From Methanobacteriota archaeon (lineage in GTDB: Archaea > Thermoplasmatota > Poseidoniia > Poseidoniales > Poseidoniaceae): a DNA stretch of 40,122 nucleotides. The stretch is taken from positions 4,972 to 45,093 of the forward strand of contig PBDU01000009.1 of the NCBI GenBank assembly GCA_002718195.1. The letters run 5' to 3'. The translations under genes were made by a program, and so were the position numbers. Under the pieces are notes generated by a model. It saw only the letters and a program-made list of their open reading frames with translations, searched no databases and was not told the origin of the DNA. Position 1 is the stretch's first letter. Every line of letters begins with the position of its first letter. This document shows positions 1 to 7,484 of this stretch, piece by piece.

Positions 1-993
1 AAAGCATGGGTGAAGAAGAACTATTCAAAGGCTGATGCCAAGGCTATCTTGGCTAACCCTGAATGGAACTTCACATCTCATTCTTATATTGCAGCATCTA
101 TCGTATGGTCTGATGCTGGTAAGAACTGGGATGACCTAGGTCCATCATATGCTGGCTATGCCACATGTGTCAAAAGAAAAATGGATCCACTCATCGAGTC
201 TGGTAATCAAATCATCAAAGAAAAGAAAGAAGCTGATGTAGCTAAGTCTAACGTTATCGTACTTACACCTCAGCAAAAGCTTTTCCGTAAAGTTGGTAAA
301 ACCATCATGACCGATCTTGATGATCTAGAAGATCAGTGGATTGAAGGCGAAAAGACTACCTTGGATCTCTACAATCAGTTTAAGAAGCATGGCCTTAGTG
401 GTTCTGCTGCCGATATGGTTCGTAGTAGACTTGAAGGTTGGCACCTTGATTATTCAGATGCTTACCATAAGCGTTGTGAACAGGCTGTTGAGGGTTACTC
501 ACACCTTAAGCGTCCTGAAATCAAAAGGCGTATGAAAGTTATCGAAGAGATGCTTGCCGATCTTGATAAGGTCAAAGCCTCAGCCAAGGCTGTTCGTAAA
601 ACCCGTAAGCCTAAAGTCAAGACCGCTGATAAGCAGGTTGCAAAGCTTAATTACCTCAAAGAGGATAAGACCTATAAGCTTACATCAGTCGATCCAACCT
701 CTATTCCTGGTTCGATTCGATTGTACACCTTCAACACCAAGTCCAAAGACTTCGTTGAGCTAGTCTCTGAGTCACCTAATGGATTTGAGGTGAGTGGTTC
801 TACACTTAAGAAAGTCGACCTTGAGTCTTCTAGGAAAGTGAAATTGCGTAAGCCTGATGAGTTCCTTCCGAAGGTGCTTAGTGGTACAGTGAAACAGGTC
901 GATACGGCTTGGAAATCGCTGACCACTAAGACATCTACACCTAATGCTAGGATCAACAAGGATACCATCCTCTTGAAAGTGAGTGCAAAATGA
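1..993 (+). CDS. Conserved hypothetical phage protein (5' end probably outside window)
   Basis: The frame is open from base 1. The first possible start inside the window is a GTG at 10, so the true start may lie upstream. The protein is hydrophilic and mostly helical. It has a Lys/Arg-rich linker at about residues 185-215 (counting from the GTG) and a C-terminal globular part of about 110 residues. I see no enzyme motif. It resembles proteins of unknown function found near replication and late-transcription genes in marine T4-like phages, but this is from memory and not checked. The stop overlaps the start of the wall-hydrolase gene by 4 bases, so the two are translationally linked. The function is not known. 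Confidence 0.8.
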   Translation, partial: KAWVKKNYSKADAKAILANPEWNFTSHSYIAASIVWSDAGKNWDDLGPSYAGYATCVKRKMDPLIESGNQIIKEKKEADVAKSNVIVLTPQQKLFRKVGKTIMTDLDDLEDQWIEGEKTTLDLYNQFKKHGLSGSAADMVRSRLEGWHLDYSDAYHKRCEQAVEGYSHLKRPEIKRRMKVIEEMLADLDKVKASAKAVRKTRKPKVKTADKQVAKLNYLKEDKTYKLTSVDPTSIPGSIRLYTFNTKSKDFVELVSESPNGFEVSGSTLKKVDLESSRKVKLRKPDEFLPKVLSGTVKQVDTAWKSLTTKTSTPNARINKDTILLKVSAK

Positions 994-1529
994 TAAAAGA
1001 AATTATGACAGCAATGGGCATTCTATTTAGTAGTGAAGCAAGCGCTGAAGTGTCCATCCCTCTTAACCTTGATCTTTCTGATATGGACCATGAGATTACC
1101 TGCTTGGCTGACAATATGTATTGGGAAGCTAGGAATCAGTCTATTAAAGGAATGCTAGCGGTTGGATATGTTACTATGAACCGTGTATCTGATGATCGAT
1201 ATCCTTTCAAGGTTTGTGAAGTAGTTGAACAGGGACCTGTTAGAGAGAGCTGGAAGAAGAATGGAGAGTTCTATCCTATTCGACATCGTTGCCAGTTCTC
1301 TTGGTATTGTGATGGCAAAGGTGATGATATACCAACTGCTGATACTGAGCTTTATACACTCATCAAGGCAATGGCGTTCAAAATCTACTTTTCAGGTGAC
1401 GGCAATGACTTTACCGAAGGTGCTACACACTACCATGCGCATTATGTAAGTCCAGAATGGGCTGCAACTAAAACAAAGACCGTCGAAATTGGCGATCACA
1501 TTTTCTATAGATGGGAACACAATCAATGA
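990..1529 (+). CDS. SleB/CwlJ-type cell wall hydrolase
   Basis: This 179-residue protein matches the Hydrolase_2 (SleB/CwlJ) family, which cleaves the glycan strand of peptidoglycan. The N-terminal motif YWEARNQS (residues 44-51) places the family's catalytic glutamate at E46. The motif RCQFSWYCDG (about 100-109) and the His-rich stretch THYHAHYVSPEW near residue 147 complete the fold signature. Residues 1-19 are short and mildly hydrophobic and end in Ala-Ser-Ala, which could be a weak export signal. As a phage gene it is likely an endolysin or wall-degrading enzyme used at lysis. It overlaps the gene before it by 4 bases and the gp33 gene after it by 4 bases. The family is secure; the role in lysis is inference. 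Confidence 0.88.
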   Translation: MIKEIMTAMGILFSSEASAEVSIPLNLDLSDMDHEITCLADNMYWEARNQSIKGMLAVGYVTMNRVSDDRYPFKVCEVVEQGPVRESWKKNGEFYPIRHRCQFSWYCDGKGDDIPTADTELYTLIKAMAFKIYFSGDGNDFTEGATHYHAHYVSPEWAATKTKTVEIGDHIFYRWEHNQ

Positions 1530-1759
1530 TTGAACAGATTATTCTAACCAAGAAACGCTTTGGTAAACTTGTAGAGGACAAAGTCACTGAAACTCGAATG
1601 CCTTATATGGATGCGGTAATCGCCATTTGTGAAGAACGTGACCTTGATCCAGGTGACATTGGTAACCTTATTGGCCCAGTGTTAAAAGAAAAGATTGAAA
1701 TGGAGGCTATTGATCTCAATCTGATTGAAAGTGATAATGGGAATACCCTACCCGTCTAA
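1526..1759 (+). CDS. 33: Late transcription co-activator gp33
   Basis: This is a small acidic helical protein of about 77 residues. The pattern of a short N-terminal helix followed by YMDAVIAICEERDLDP and a region ending in IEMEAIDLNLI matches gp33 of T4-like marine phages as I remember it. In T4, gp33 bridges RNA polymerase and the sliding clamp gp45 so that the gp55 sigma factor can fire late promoters. The ATG at 1526 overlaps the wall-hydrolase stop (ATGA), and is preferred to an in-frame ATG at 1511 that lies deeper in the upstream gene. Several TATAAATA late-promoter motifs in this window fit a phage that uses the gp33/gp55 system. The gene lies next to gp59 and gp32, as in related phages. 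Confidence 0.75.
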   Translation: MIEQIILTKKRFGKLVEDKVTETRMPYMDAVIAICEERDLDPGDIGNLIGPVLKEKIEMEAIDLNLIESDNGNTLPV

Positions 1760-1788
1760 ACGAGCTCAATCAGATCAAGGATTACTAA

Positions 1789-2376
1789 ATGAATATGGAA
1801 CCATTTGAGGCCTATAGCTATTATCTTGCAATCAAACTCCACTTTGAGAGTGACGGGTATGATGCTGTCAAGTATAACTTTAAGACCTCAGCCAAACCAT
1901 CATCATTCTGGAAGAGGAAAGACAAATATCACTTTGCCAAGCTGGGTCGTAAATATGATAAGGCCCCTGAGCTAATTAACTATTACGTATCTCAGTTTAT
2001 CGAAGATCGTAAGTGGGTTGGTGATATGATGACAGATGAAGACAACTATGCTGACTGGCAGAAAAGAAATCAAAGTATGTCATACACCTTTGAACAGGAT
2101 ATAAATAAACTTGCCGAGCAGGTAGACTCTTTTGAAGATCTGTTTGGTATCGATACACATCCATATATTGTAAGCCAATATTTGAATGGAAGTATTTGTT
2201 TGGAAACCGTGGTCATACTCGATAAGCTTACGGGCTTTATGAGGCACGCGGACCGAGCAATTAGTGAGACTATCCTATGGCCGGATATATCACGCAAAAT
2301 ACGTAAGTACTCGACGTTTGTTAACTTTGATCGAAAAAAGTTTGCAAATATTGTAACAAAGGTATTTACAAACTAG
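1789..2376 (+). CDS. 59: gp59-like replicative helicase loader
   Basis: At 195 residues this is close to T4 gp59 (217). The N-terminal region has a Tyr-rich helix followed by KYNFKTSAKP and KRKDKYHFAKL (about residues 28-56), the same layout as the N-terminal DNA-binding half of T4 gp59. The C-terminal half is helical and ends in a basic segment. gp59 binds forked DNA, contacts gp32 and loads the gp41 helicase during recombination-dependent replication. A plausible ribosome binding site (AAGGA) lies about 8 bases upstream. The neighbours gp33 and gp32 support the call. The last 15 bases contain the -35 box of the gp32 promoter. Confidence 0.85.
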   Translation: MNMEPFEAYSYYLAIKLHFESDGYDAVKYNFKTSAKPSSFWKRKDKYHFAKLGRKYDKAPELINYYVSQFIEDRKWVGDMMTDEDNYADWQKRNQSMSYTFEQDINKLAEQVDSFEDLFGIDTHPYIVSQYLNGSICLETVVILDKLTGFMRHADRAISETILWPDISRKIRKYSTFVNFDRKKFANIVTKVFTN

Positions 2377-2393
2377 TGCTTATGTGTTATAAT
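2365..2393 (+). promoter_or_regulatory. sigma70-like promoter of gp32 (TTTACA - 17 bp - TATAAT)
   Basis: TTTACA at 2365-2370 and TATAAT at 2388-2393 are separated by exactly 17 bases. Transcription would start near 2400, which makes an ATG at 2401 leaderless and supports the ATG at 2455, with its AAGGAG site, as the gp32 start. The same two hexamers and spacing recur upstream of the radical SAM operon at 36841-36869 on the other strand. Confidence 0.7.
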
Positions 2394-2454
2394 ATACTAT
2401 ATGATGAAAACAGTGGATAATTCAGCTAATACAAAATACAAGGAGAAAACATAT

Positions 2455-3369
2455 ATGTCTTTTAGCGCTCTTAAACAAAATCGTGCAAACGATATCGCCT
2501 CACTCGTTTCAGCTGCCGAATCTATCGGCGGTGGCGGTGAAAAGAAATCGTATGCTGATGAGCGGTTCTGGAAGCCGACTGTCGATAAGGCAGGTAACGG
2601 CTACGCAGTACTCCGCTTCCTACCAGCACCCGCGGGCGAGGAATTGCCGTGGGTTCGTTATTGGGATCATGGCTTCAAAGGCCCAACCGGTCTTTGGTAC
2701 ATCGAAAACAGTCTGACTTCTATTGGTCAGCCTGATCCAGTCGGTGAAATGAACTCAGTGTTGTGGAACTCTGGTCGAGATGAAGACAAGGCGATTGCTC
2801 GTGATCGTAAACGTCGACTTCATTATGTTGTAAACGTTATGGTGGTCTCTGATCCTTCTAACCCAGCCAATGAAGGTAAGGTATTCCTTTATAAGTTTGG
2901 TAAGAAGATCTTTGATAAGATTATGGACGTGATGCAGCCTCAGTTCCAAGACGAGAAACCGGTTAATCCGTTTGATTTCTGGGAAGGTGCGGACTTCAAA
3001 CTCAAGATTCGTCAAGTTGAGGGTTATCGCAACTATGATAAATCGGAGTTTGCATCACCAAGTGCACTTCATGAAGGTGATGATACCCAGTTGGAGTCGG
3101 TCTATAACCGCCTTCACAGTTTGCAGGAATTCCTCGATCCTAAAAACTATAAATCCTATGCCGAGCTGAAAACCAAACTCGCAAGAGTTCTCGGTGAGGA
3201 AGGTGCTCCTATGAGTACCGCTGAATCTGTATCGTTGGATGAGACTGCTCCTAGTCCTTCCTTTCCTGAGCGGGAACAACCGGCGATCCAGGAGCGAGAG
3301 CCAGTGGATAATTCATCCGAAGAAGATGATACCATGAGCTATTTCGCGAAATTAGCTCAACAGAGCTAA
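2455..3369 (+). CDS. 32: Single-stranded DNA binding protein gp32
   Basis: This 304-residue protein starts at 2455 after AAGGAG; an in-frame ATG at 2401 is rejected because it sits at the predicted transcription start. The core contains the gp32 signature NEGKVFLYKFGKKIFDKI, and the C-terminus is acidic (SSEEDDTMSYFAKLAQQS) like the gp32 tail that recruits replication partners. gp32 coats single-stranded DNA during replication, recombination and repair. The zinc-binding Cys residues of T4 gp32 are absent: the aligned stretch reads YIENS and then GQPDPVGEMN with no Cys, leaving only the His of DHGFK. As I recall, marine cyanophage gp32 shows the same loss, so this is a lineage trait rather than a defect. 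The gene ends just before a strong terminator. Confidence 0.95.
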   Translation: MSFSALKQNRANDIASLVSAAESIGGGGEKKSYADERFWKPTVDKAGNGYAVLRFLPAPAGEELPWVRYWDHGFKGPTGLWYIENSLTSIGQPDPVGEMNSVLWNSGRDEDKAIARDRKRRLHYVVNVMVVSDPSNPANEGKVFLYKFGKKIFDKIMDVMQPQFQDEKPVNPFDFWEGADFKLKIRQVEGYRNYDKSEFASPSALHEGDDTQLESVYNRLHSLQEFLDPKNYKSYAELKTKLARVLGEEGAPMSTAESVSLDETAPSPSFPEREQPAIQEREPVDNSSEEDDTMSYFAKLAQQS

Positions 3370-3374
3370 ACTTG

Positions 3375-3404
3375 AAAGGGAGGGTTTCGGCCCTCCCTTT
3401 TTTT
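3375..3404 (+). terminator. Rho-independent terminator after gp32
   Basis: A perfect 10-bp stem (AAAGGGAGGG / CCCTCCCTTT, loop TTTCGG) is followed by a T run to 3404. It sits between the gp32 stop and the stop of the convergent tape-measure gene, so it ends gp32 transcription. The T run is short on the reverse strand, so it would be weaker for the minus-strand transcript. Confidence 0.9.
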
Positions 3405-5529
3405 ATTGGGCCATAAGCCCAATACCTCTTGCCACATTTCTGCCAGATCTTGCTCCAGCTGCTGGACTTACAATAGTTGTTGGAGAACCACCCTGATTAG
3501 TTGTTTGATTAATTACAGTTGTTCCACCAGTACCACTATTTACCATCCCGGCAGTTGCAGCGGCTTGAATATCATTTAGTGCTTGAATAGCTAATTCAAG
3601 ATCTTGTCCACCATTAGCTAATCCTCTAACTTCTATTCTATGTTTACCTTTACCGCGCTTACCACCATAAAGAGCAAACTCTAAATCACCTATACCATCT
3701 GCAAGTCCTTCAGCAAATTTGTCAATATTCCTACCTAAGTTTGAATCCACTCTTAATTTACCAAGTCTTTCAAGGTCATCTAAAACTAGGTTTAAACCTT
3801 TCATGGATTCAGCATCAATATCCTTTAATGGCTCTAATGCATCTACCATCTTTTGGATTCTGCTTTTTTCTTTAGTGGCTCCGTCATCTCCAAAGCCAAA
3901 GATATTCTTTACGAATCCAGCAATATCTGTAGCTGTTTCAGATAACTTACCCATCATCTCACCGCCAAAGAAAGAAGAAATACCATCACCAATATCTGGT
4001 AAAACTTTAGCAGCGGCCGCTAGTTTTTCTCCATCAAGATCATTAAGTGGTTTAATACCTTCAACTAGATTAGTAACTAGTTTTTTGGTACCCGATCCAT
4101 CAGCACCTAATACACCAGCAAGTTTGGTAACGCCTTCAAATGCTACGAAGAATGCAGCAATACCAGCTCCGATAACACCCATACCAATTGCAGCTTTACC
4201 AGCAATCATAAGTCCACCAGGAGCAGCGCCAAAGATAGCACCGGCACCAAGTAATGCGCTAAGAGCTGTCAGTGAGGTAGTATCAAGTGCACCAATAGCT
4301 TCGGCAAAGTTTTTAACAAGAGTTACAATAGTACTACCATCACCGACATTGGCTGCCACAAAGTCAGCTGCGGCAAATCCACTAAAGAAGGCCGCGATGC
4401 CAAGAGAAAGAGCGCCAATGCCAAGTACCATTTTGCCTTGCTTTTCTTTAGATGTTATTGCTCCAAAAATAGCACCAGCACCAAGAAGCGCGGCAAGAGC
4501 GGTAGCAGATGCTGGAGTTAATTTACCAATAGCTAAATCAAATCCTTCAGTCGCTGCAGCAATTGCTGTATAATCTGAGCCAAGCCAACTCATAGCAGCA
4601 TCGCCAAGAGCTAAACCTACAAAGAAGCCCGAGATACCAGCACCGACAGCCGCTATTCCAGTAGCAACATCAGTTGGTTTTTTACTAAATAACGTAGCTA
4701 CTCCAGTTGCGCCAATAATTGCAGCAAGAGTAATAGCAGCTTCCGTACTCAAATTCTCAATGGCCTTAGATATTCCAGCCATAGCCGCACCAAGTGCAGT
4801 AAAGTTAGTGTCTATCCAACCCATATCGGCTGCGGTACTAATTGCGGCATCACCAAGTAGTAATCCAGCAAAGAATGCCGAGATTGCAGCACCCATAGCA
4901 CCTAGACCTAAAGCAGCTTTTGTACCACCAACAGCGCTTATTCCCATGATTGAGGCAAGTACTGCAAATGCTTTTACATCCATAGACATAATCATATCAC
5001 TAAATCCAAGAGCAGCTGATTTTAGAGCTGTATAATTAAAATCAGCTCCAATATCACCTAACCAAGAAAGAGCAGCGTCACCAGCCAAAAGGCCAGCAAA
5101 GAAAGCTGGAATAGCAACACCCATTGCCACAATACCGCCAGCACTTTTAAGTAGACCTGTTGCCATAGCACCAAGGCCAGCAGCTGCGCCACCAAGTCCA
5201 AGCATACCTAATAAGTTTCTGCTACTTTTAGCTGAGCTTGGATCAAACTTCATGCCAGCAAGACCAGCTGCTATCTTTTCAAGTGCCGCTGTTTGTTTTG
5301 CTTGTTCTCTTTGATCTTCTCTTCTTTGCTCTGTCTGTTCTCCCTCACTTGGTGGCGGTGGGATATCTGCCATTTTAGCAATATTTGTTGCTAAGGTAAA
5401 GATCTCTTTCTTTGTTTCAAGAAGATGTCGTCTCGAATTTCGGGAATGACGTTCAATTTCGCGAAGATGATCACGATTTCTATCATTACCTTCTTTAAAC
5501 TGATCTATGAGATCCTGTAACTCAGCCAT
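3403..5529 (-). CDS. Repeat-built tail tape-measure / baseplate hub protein candidate (gp29 position)
   Basis: This is a 708-residue protein. Residues 1-50 are charged and helical, followed by a Pro-rich and Gln/Glu-rich linker (56-85). Residues about 132-525 consist of tandem hydrophobic repeats, each with a core like GxGIxAFFxGLxxGDAAxSWLG. The Phe-Phe of that core recurs at residues 143, 219, 302, 381, 460 and 520, giving spacings of 76, 83, 79, 79 and 60. The C-terminal region is polar and Gly/Thr-rich. Long Ala/Gly-rich helical proteins next to tail-tube and hub genes are typical tape measures, and T4 gp29 (590 residues) holds this job. The assignment rests on length, composition and context, not on a recognised domain. 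AAGG lies upstream of the ATG. Confidence 0.65.
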   Translation of the reverse strand: MAELQDLIDQFKEGNDRNRDHLREIERHSRNSRRHLLETKKEIFTLATNIAKMADIPPPPSEGEQTEQRREDQREQAKQTAALEKIAAGLAGMKFDPSSAKSSRNLLGMLGLGGAAAGLGAMATGLLKSAGGIVAMGVAIPAFFAGLLAGDAALSWLGDIGADFNYTALKSAALGFSDMIMSMDVKAFAVLASIMGISAVGGTKAALGLGAMGAAISAFFAGLLLGDAAISTAADMGWIDTNFTALGAAMAGISKAIENLSTEAAITLAAIIGATGVATLFSKKPTDVATGIAAVGAGISGFFVGLALGDAAMSWLGSDYTAIAAATEGFDLAIGKLTPASATALAALLGAGAIFGAITSKEKQGKMVLGIGALSLGIAAFFSGFAAADFVAANVGDGSTIVTLVKNFAEAIGALDTTSLTALSALLGAGAIFGAAPGGLMIAGKAAIGMGVIGAGIAAFFVAFEGVTKLAGVLGADGSGTKKLVTNLVEGIKPLNDLDGEKLAAAAKVLPDIGDGISSFFGGEMMGKLSETATDIAGFVKNIFGFGDDGATKEKSRIQKMVDALEPLKDIDAESMKGLNLVLDDLERLGKLRVDSNLGRNIDKFAEGLADGIGDLEFALYGGKRGKGKHRIEVRGLANGGQDLELAIQALNDIQAAATAGMVNSGTGGTTVINQTTNQGGSPTTIVSPAAGARSGRNVARGIGLMAQ
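3955..5136 (-). repeat. Five to six tandem protein repeats of about 76-83 residues
   Basis: The repeats lie within the tape-measure candidate. Each unit has a Gly/Ala-rich helix ending in AFF, a GDAA turn, and a second helix ending in a run like LAALLGAGAIFGA. The DNA copies have diverged, so this is an old internal duplication rather than a recent expansion. Confidence 0.75.
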
Positions 5530-5535
5530 TTTTTA

Positions 5536-5916
5536 TTACCTTTTTGATTGACTTACTTTAACCGAATCGCCTTTGCGTGCTGATAAAGCTTCTTTGCCAT
5601 AGAATGCAGCCACAATAGCCGCAACTGAAACAAAGTATGTAGGTGCCATATCACCTAAGACCTCGGCTGCTTGAGCTAGTTCATACCATATAGAAAACAC
5701 CACAAGGGCAGGATATAACAACATGCCAAATAAGGCGAACCAAGCCATATTGCGTTGGGCATCTTGTTTCTTATCTTCGTTTTCCATATCAGACTTCATA
5801 TCCTGAAGCCTTAACATTCTTTCGTCCATATCTAATTCCTCGTCAGTAACGATTCCATCACCATCAATATCATACTTATTATATTCTGATTCTGGTTCTA
5901 ATTTCTTTTGTGCCAT
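5536..5916 (-). CDS. EF-hand protein with two membrane segments
   Basis: This 126-residue protein has one canonical 12-residue EF-hand loop at 16-27 (D16, D18, D20, G21, I22, T24, E27), which should bind calcium. A charged helix follows (28-55). There are two hydrophobic segments, at about 57-80 and 92-106, and the tail is basic. The start codon directly follows the stop of the small -1 frame ORF, and the stop is 6 bases before the tape-measure start, so the protein belongs to a tail-assembly operon. It could be a virion protein, a membrane-contacting tail component or a calcium-sensitive holin-like protein; I cannot decide from sequence. The EF-hand is directly seen and the membrane segments are clear; the role is unknown. 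Confidence 0.7.
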   Translation of the reverse strand: MAQKKLEPESEYNKYDIDGDGIVTDEELDMDERMLRLQDMKSDMENEDKKQDAQRNMAWFALFGMLLYPALVVFSIWYELAQAAEVLGDMAPTYFVSVAAIVAAFYGKEALSARKGDSVKVSQSKR

Positions 5917-6084
5917 CTATCTACGTCTCGCTTGTGCTTGCTGTTTCTTTATTTGATCATTTTGCTCTTCAACGAACTGTGTTAATAAGGCCACATAGAT
6001 TTCTCTTTCCCACGGGACCATATTTTCGATTTCAGTTAAAGAATAATTATGATGTTGCATCATAGCGAAGTTGGTCCTAAACAT
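5917..6084 (-). CDS. Small tail-assembly ORF, likely read as a -1 frameshift extension of the gp26-like gene
   Basis: This 55-codon ORF starts MFRTNFAMMQHHNYSL and carries a helix-forming motif with PWEREIYVALL followed by a basic Gln/Arg-rich tail. The frame is open upstream of its ATG to beyond the end of the gp26-like gene, in the -1 frame relative to it. A T-TTT-TTC slippery site lies just before the gp26 stop. It can therefore be made as a fusion with the gp26-like protein (about 68 extra residues), from its own ATG (no strong ribosome site), or both. The PWER-x-Y-x-x-L motif resembles short second reading frames of tail-assembly chaperones, by memory. The stop is immediately followed by the ATG of the EF-hand gene. 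Confidence 0.65.
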   Translation of the reverse strand: MFRTNFAMMQHHNYSLTEIENMVPWEREIYVALLTQFVEEQNDQIKKQQAQARRR

Positions 6085-6110
6085 TGCTTCCAATGTATTA
6101 TGAGAAAGAG

Positions 6111-6830
6111 CTACCCGAAAAAATCGTTTAAGCCCTCCAAGACCTGATTATTTTCTGTTCCACATTTTTCACAAGTAAAGTTAATTTCCTCTTTTAGTTT
6201 TGGAAAATTATTAAAGAAATCCTGTAATTTAGAGAATTGTTCCTTATTTAAGGAATCAATAAAGTCAATCAACTCTTGTGGAGTTGAGTCAACTGCTGGA
6301 TATACAGAAGATGCATCATAGATCGATTCGATCGAAGCTGCAATCATACCAATTACAAGATCAATTTGATTTTCCGTTGTACTACCTTTCATAACATCTT
6401 CTAATCTTTGAACTGTTGGATAATTAAGAGTAACACCAACTTCATCGGTCAAAGCAACAGTTGCCTTGGCCATTGGATCACCTTGCAATTCAACAGCATC
6501 TAAGTTTATGGTAACTGGATTCATATGCCCACATTCTTCATTAGAACATTTAATTCCAATTTCAGCGTTTTCGCCGACTGACTTAGATCTAAGTTTTAGA
6601 AAAATATATTCAAGATCAAACATTGCTAAAGACTTAACACTTACTTCTTTAAACGTGCAAACCTCAACAATATCTCTCATTGCGTTTGTAATTTGTTGTG
6701 CATCACCAGATTCTAAGCTGGTAAGCAAAACCTTTTCTTCCCTTACAACAAAGGGTCTATATTTGATTTGTTGACCCGTTGAAGGGATAACCATATCATA
6801 TTTTACAGTATTAAGCTGTGGCAGCGCCAT
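6111..6830 (-). CDS. 26: gp26-like baseplate hub assembly protein (T4_baseplate family)
   Basis: This 239-residue protein matches the T4 gp26 family. It has an N-terminal strand with PSTGQQIKYRPFVVREEKVL, then YIFLKLRSKSVGE, which is the best-conserved block. Two Cys pairs (CSNEECGH near residue 100 and CEKCG near 225) may bind zinc. gp26 takes part in assembly of the central baseplate hub around the tape measure. The ATG at 6830 is preferred to the adjacent ATG at 6833 because the AGGAG site is then 6 rather than 3 bases away. The last codons hold a TTTTTTC slippery site, so a longer frameshifted product is likely. The gene lies between the tail-tube-fold protein and the EF-hand and tape-measure genes. 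Confidence 0.78.
   Translation of the reverse strand: MALPQLNTVKYDMVIPSTGQQIKYRPFVVREEKVLLTSLESGDAQQITNAMRDIVEVCTFKEVSVKSLAMFDLEYIFLKLRSKSVGENAEIGIKCSNEECGHMNPVTINLDAVELQGDPMAKATVALTDEVGVTLNYPTVQRLEDVMKGSTTENQIDLVIGMIAASIESIYDASSVYPAVDSTPQELIDFIDSLNKEQFSKLQDFFNNFPKLKEEINFTCEKCGTENNQVLEGLNDFFG
6117..6123 (-). other. Putative programmed -1 ribosomal frameshift site (TTTTTTC)
   Basis: On the minus strand the gp26-like gene ends GAT TTT TTC GGG TAG. The heptamer T-TTT-TTC is a canonical X-XXY-YYZ slippery site in the correct phase. Slipping back one base gives TTT TTT CGG GTA and continues in the open -1 frame to the TAG at 5917-5919. A 6-bp hairpin (6081-6096) lies 20 bases downstream, further than usual for a stimulator. 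Confidence 0.6.
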
Positions 6831-6845
6831 CATTCACTCCTTATA

Positions 6846-7484
6846 TTAACCTAATAATTTATTTGCAACAGTGCCAAGTATCGTACCTGCAAGACTTGCA
6901 CCATCACCCCACTCGTCATATGCCATTGTTACAGTAATTCTGGCAATTGCGTTTTCAGATGTATTTGCAAGTTCTACAGAAGATACAGTTACTGGAAACG
7001 CATTTCTAAGCGTACATGTGTAAATGGGAATATTGTCAGCTCCCAATTGCTGAATTTGTACATCAGAGACAAAACTATCTTTATAATTAACTTCACCTCT
7101 ATCGTAATTAATTATTTGCTCTTGCCAATCTTGAAAAACCTGTTTCAAATAATAATCACCAGTCAAAAGAAACGTAAAGGAAACATCATCATTAATATAT
7201 CCATACGGCTTTTTAATTGCCTTAAGGCGAGTCATATGTTCGGCAGTTGCAATTTGCCGTCCTGGTAGACTACACGATTCGCATAGTAGCGAAATATCTC
7301 TTGGATCATTAATTAAAGACATAGGATTAAATCCACCGCCCGATGCTAAGTTAGTTAAGATAGCACTTGGGTTAATAGAAATAAGTGGCAGTGACATATA
7401 AATTGAAAACTTATTTGCCTTTGCAACACCTTGTCTTTTGTTTAAAGTACTTTTAAGTGTATCAATACTGGCTGGTAATACCAT
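6846..7484 (-). CDS. Tail-tube-fold baseplate protein (gp54-like tube initiator candidate)
   Basis: This 212-residue protein contains the pattern CESCSLPGRQI (about residues 68-78), followed by a strand with KPYGYINDDVSFTFLLTGDYY and a helix FQDWQEQI. The same layout occurs in T4-type tail-tube proteins and in the tube-fold baseplate proteins gp48 and gp54. It is longer than the tube protein gp19 (163) and lies with the hub genes, so gp54 or another tube initiator is the best guess. It would sit between baseplate hub and tail tube. Its ATG overlaps the preceding stop (TAATG), showing coupled translation. The fold call is firmer than the exact identity. Confidence 0.6.
   Translation of the reverse strand: MVLPASIDTLKSTLNKRQGVAKANKFSIYMSLPLISINPSAILTNLASGGGFNPMSLINDPRDISLLCESCSLPGRQIATAEHMTRLKAIKKPYGYINDDVSFTFLLTGDYYLKQVFQDWQEQIINYDRGEVNYKDSFVSDVQIQQLGADNIPIYTCTLRNAFPVTVSSVELANTSENAIARITVTMAYDEWGDGASLAGTILGTVANKLLG

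Noticed and set aside
2100..2107. Exact TATAAATA inside gp59
   Set aside because: It encodes conserved residues in the middle of the gene, gp32 has a better sigma70-like promoter, and several chance matches of this octamer are expected in 40 kb of AT-rich DNA.
3719..4573. 284-residue open frame antisense to the tape-measure candidate
   Set aside because: Its composition (Pro/Ala/Ile/Ser with periodic pattern) mirrors the repeats on the other strand, and the true coding frame has a ribosome site and context.
6081..6096. Hairpin (6-bp stem, GAAG loop) as a terminator of the gp26-like gene
   Set aside because: No T run follows, the stem is short, and it lies inside an open coding frame.
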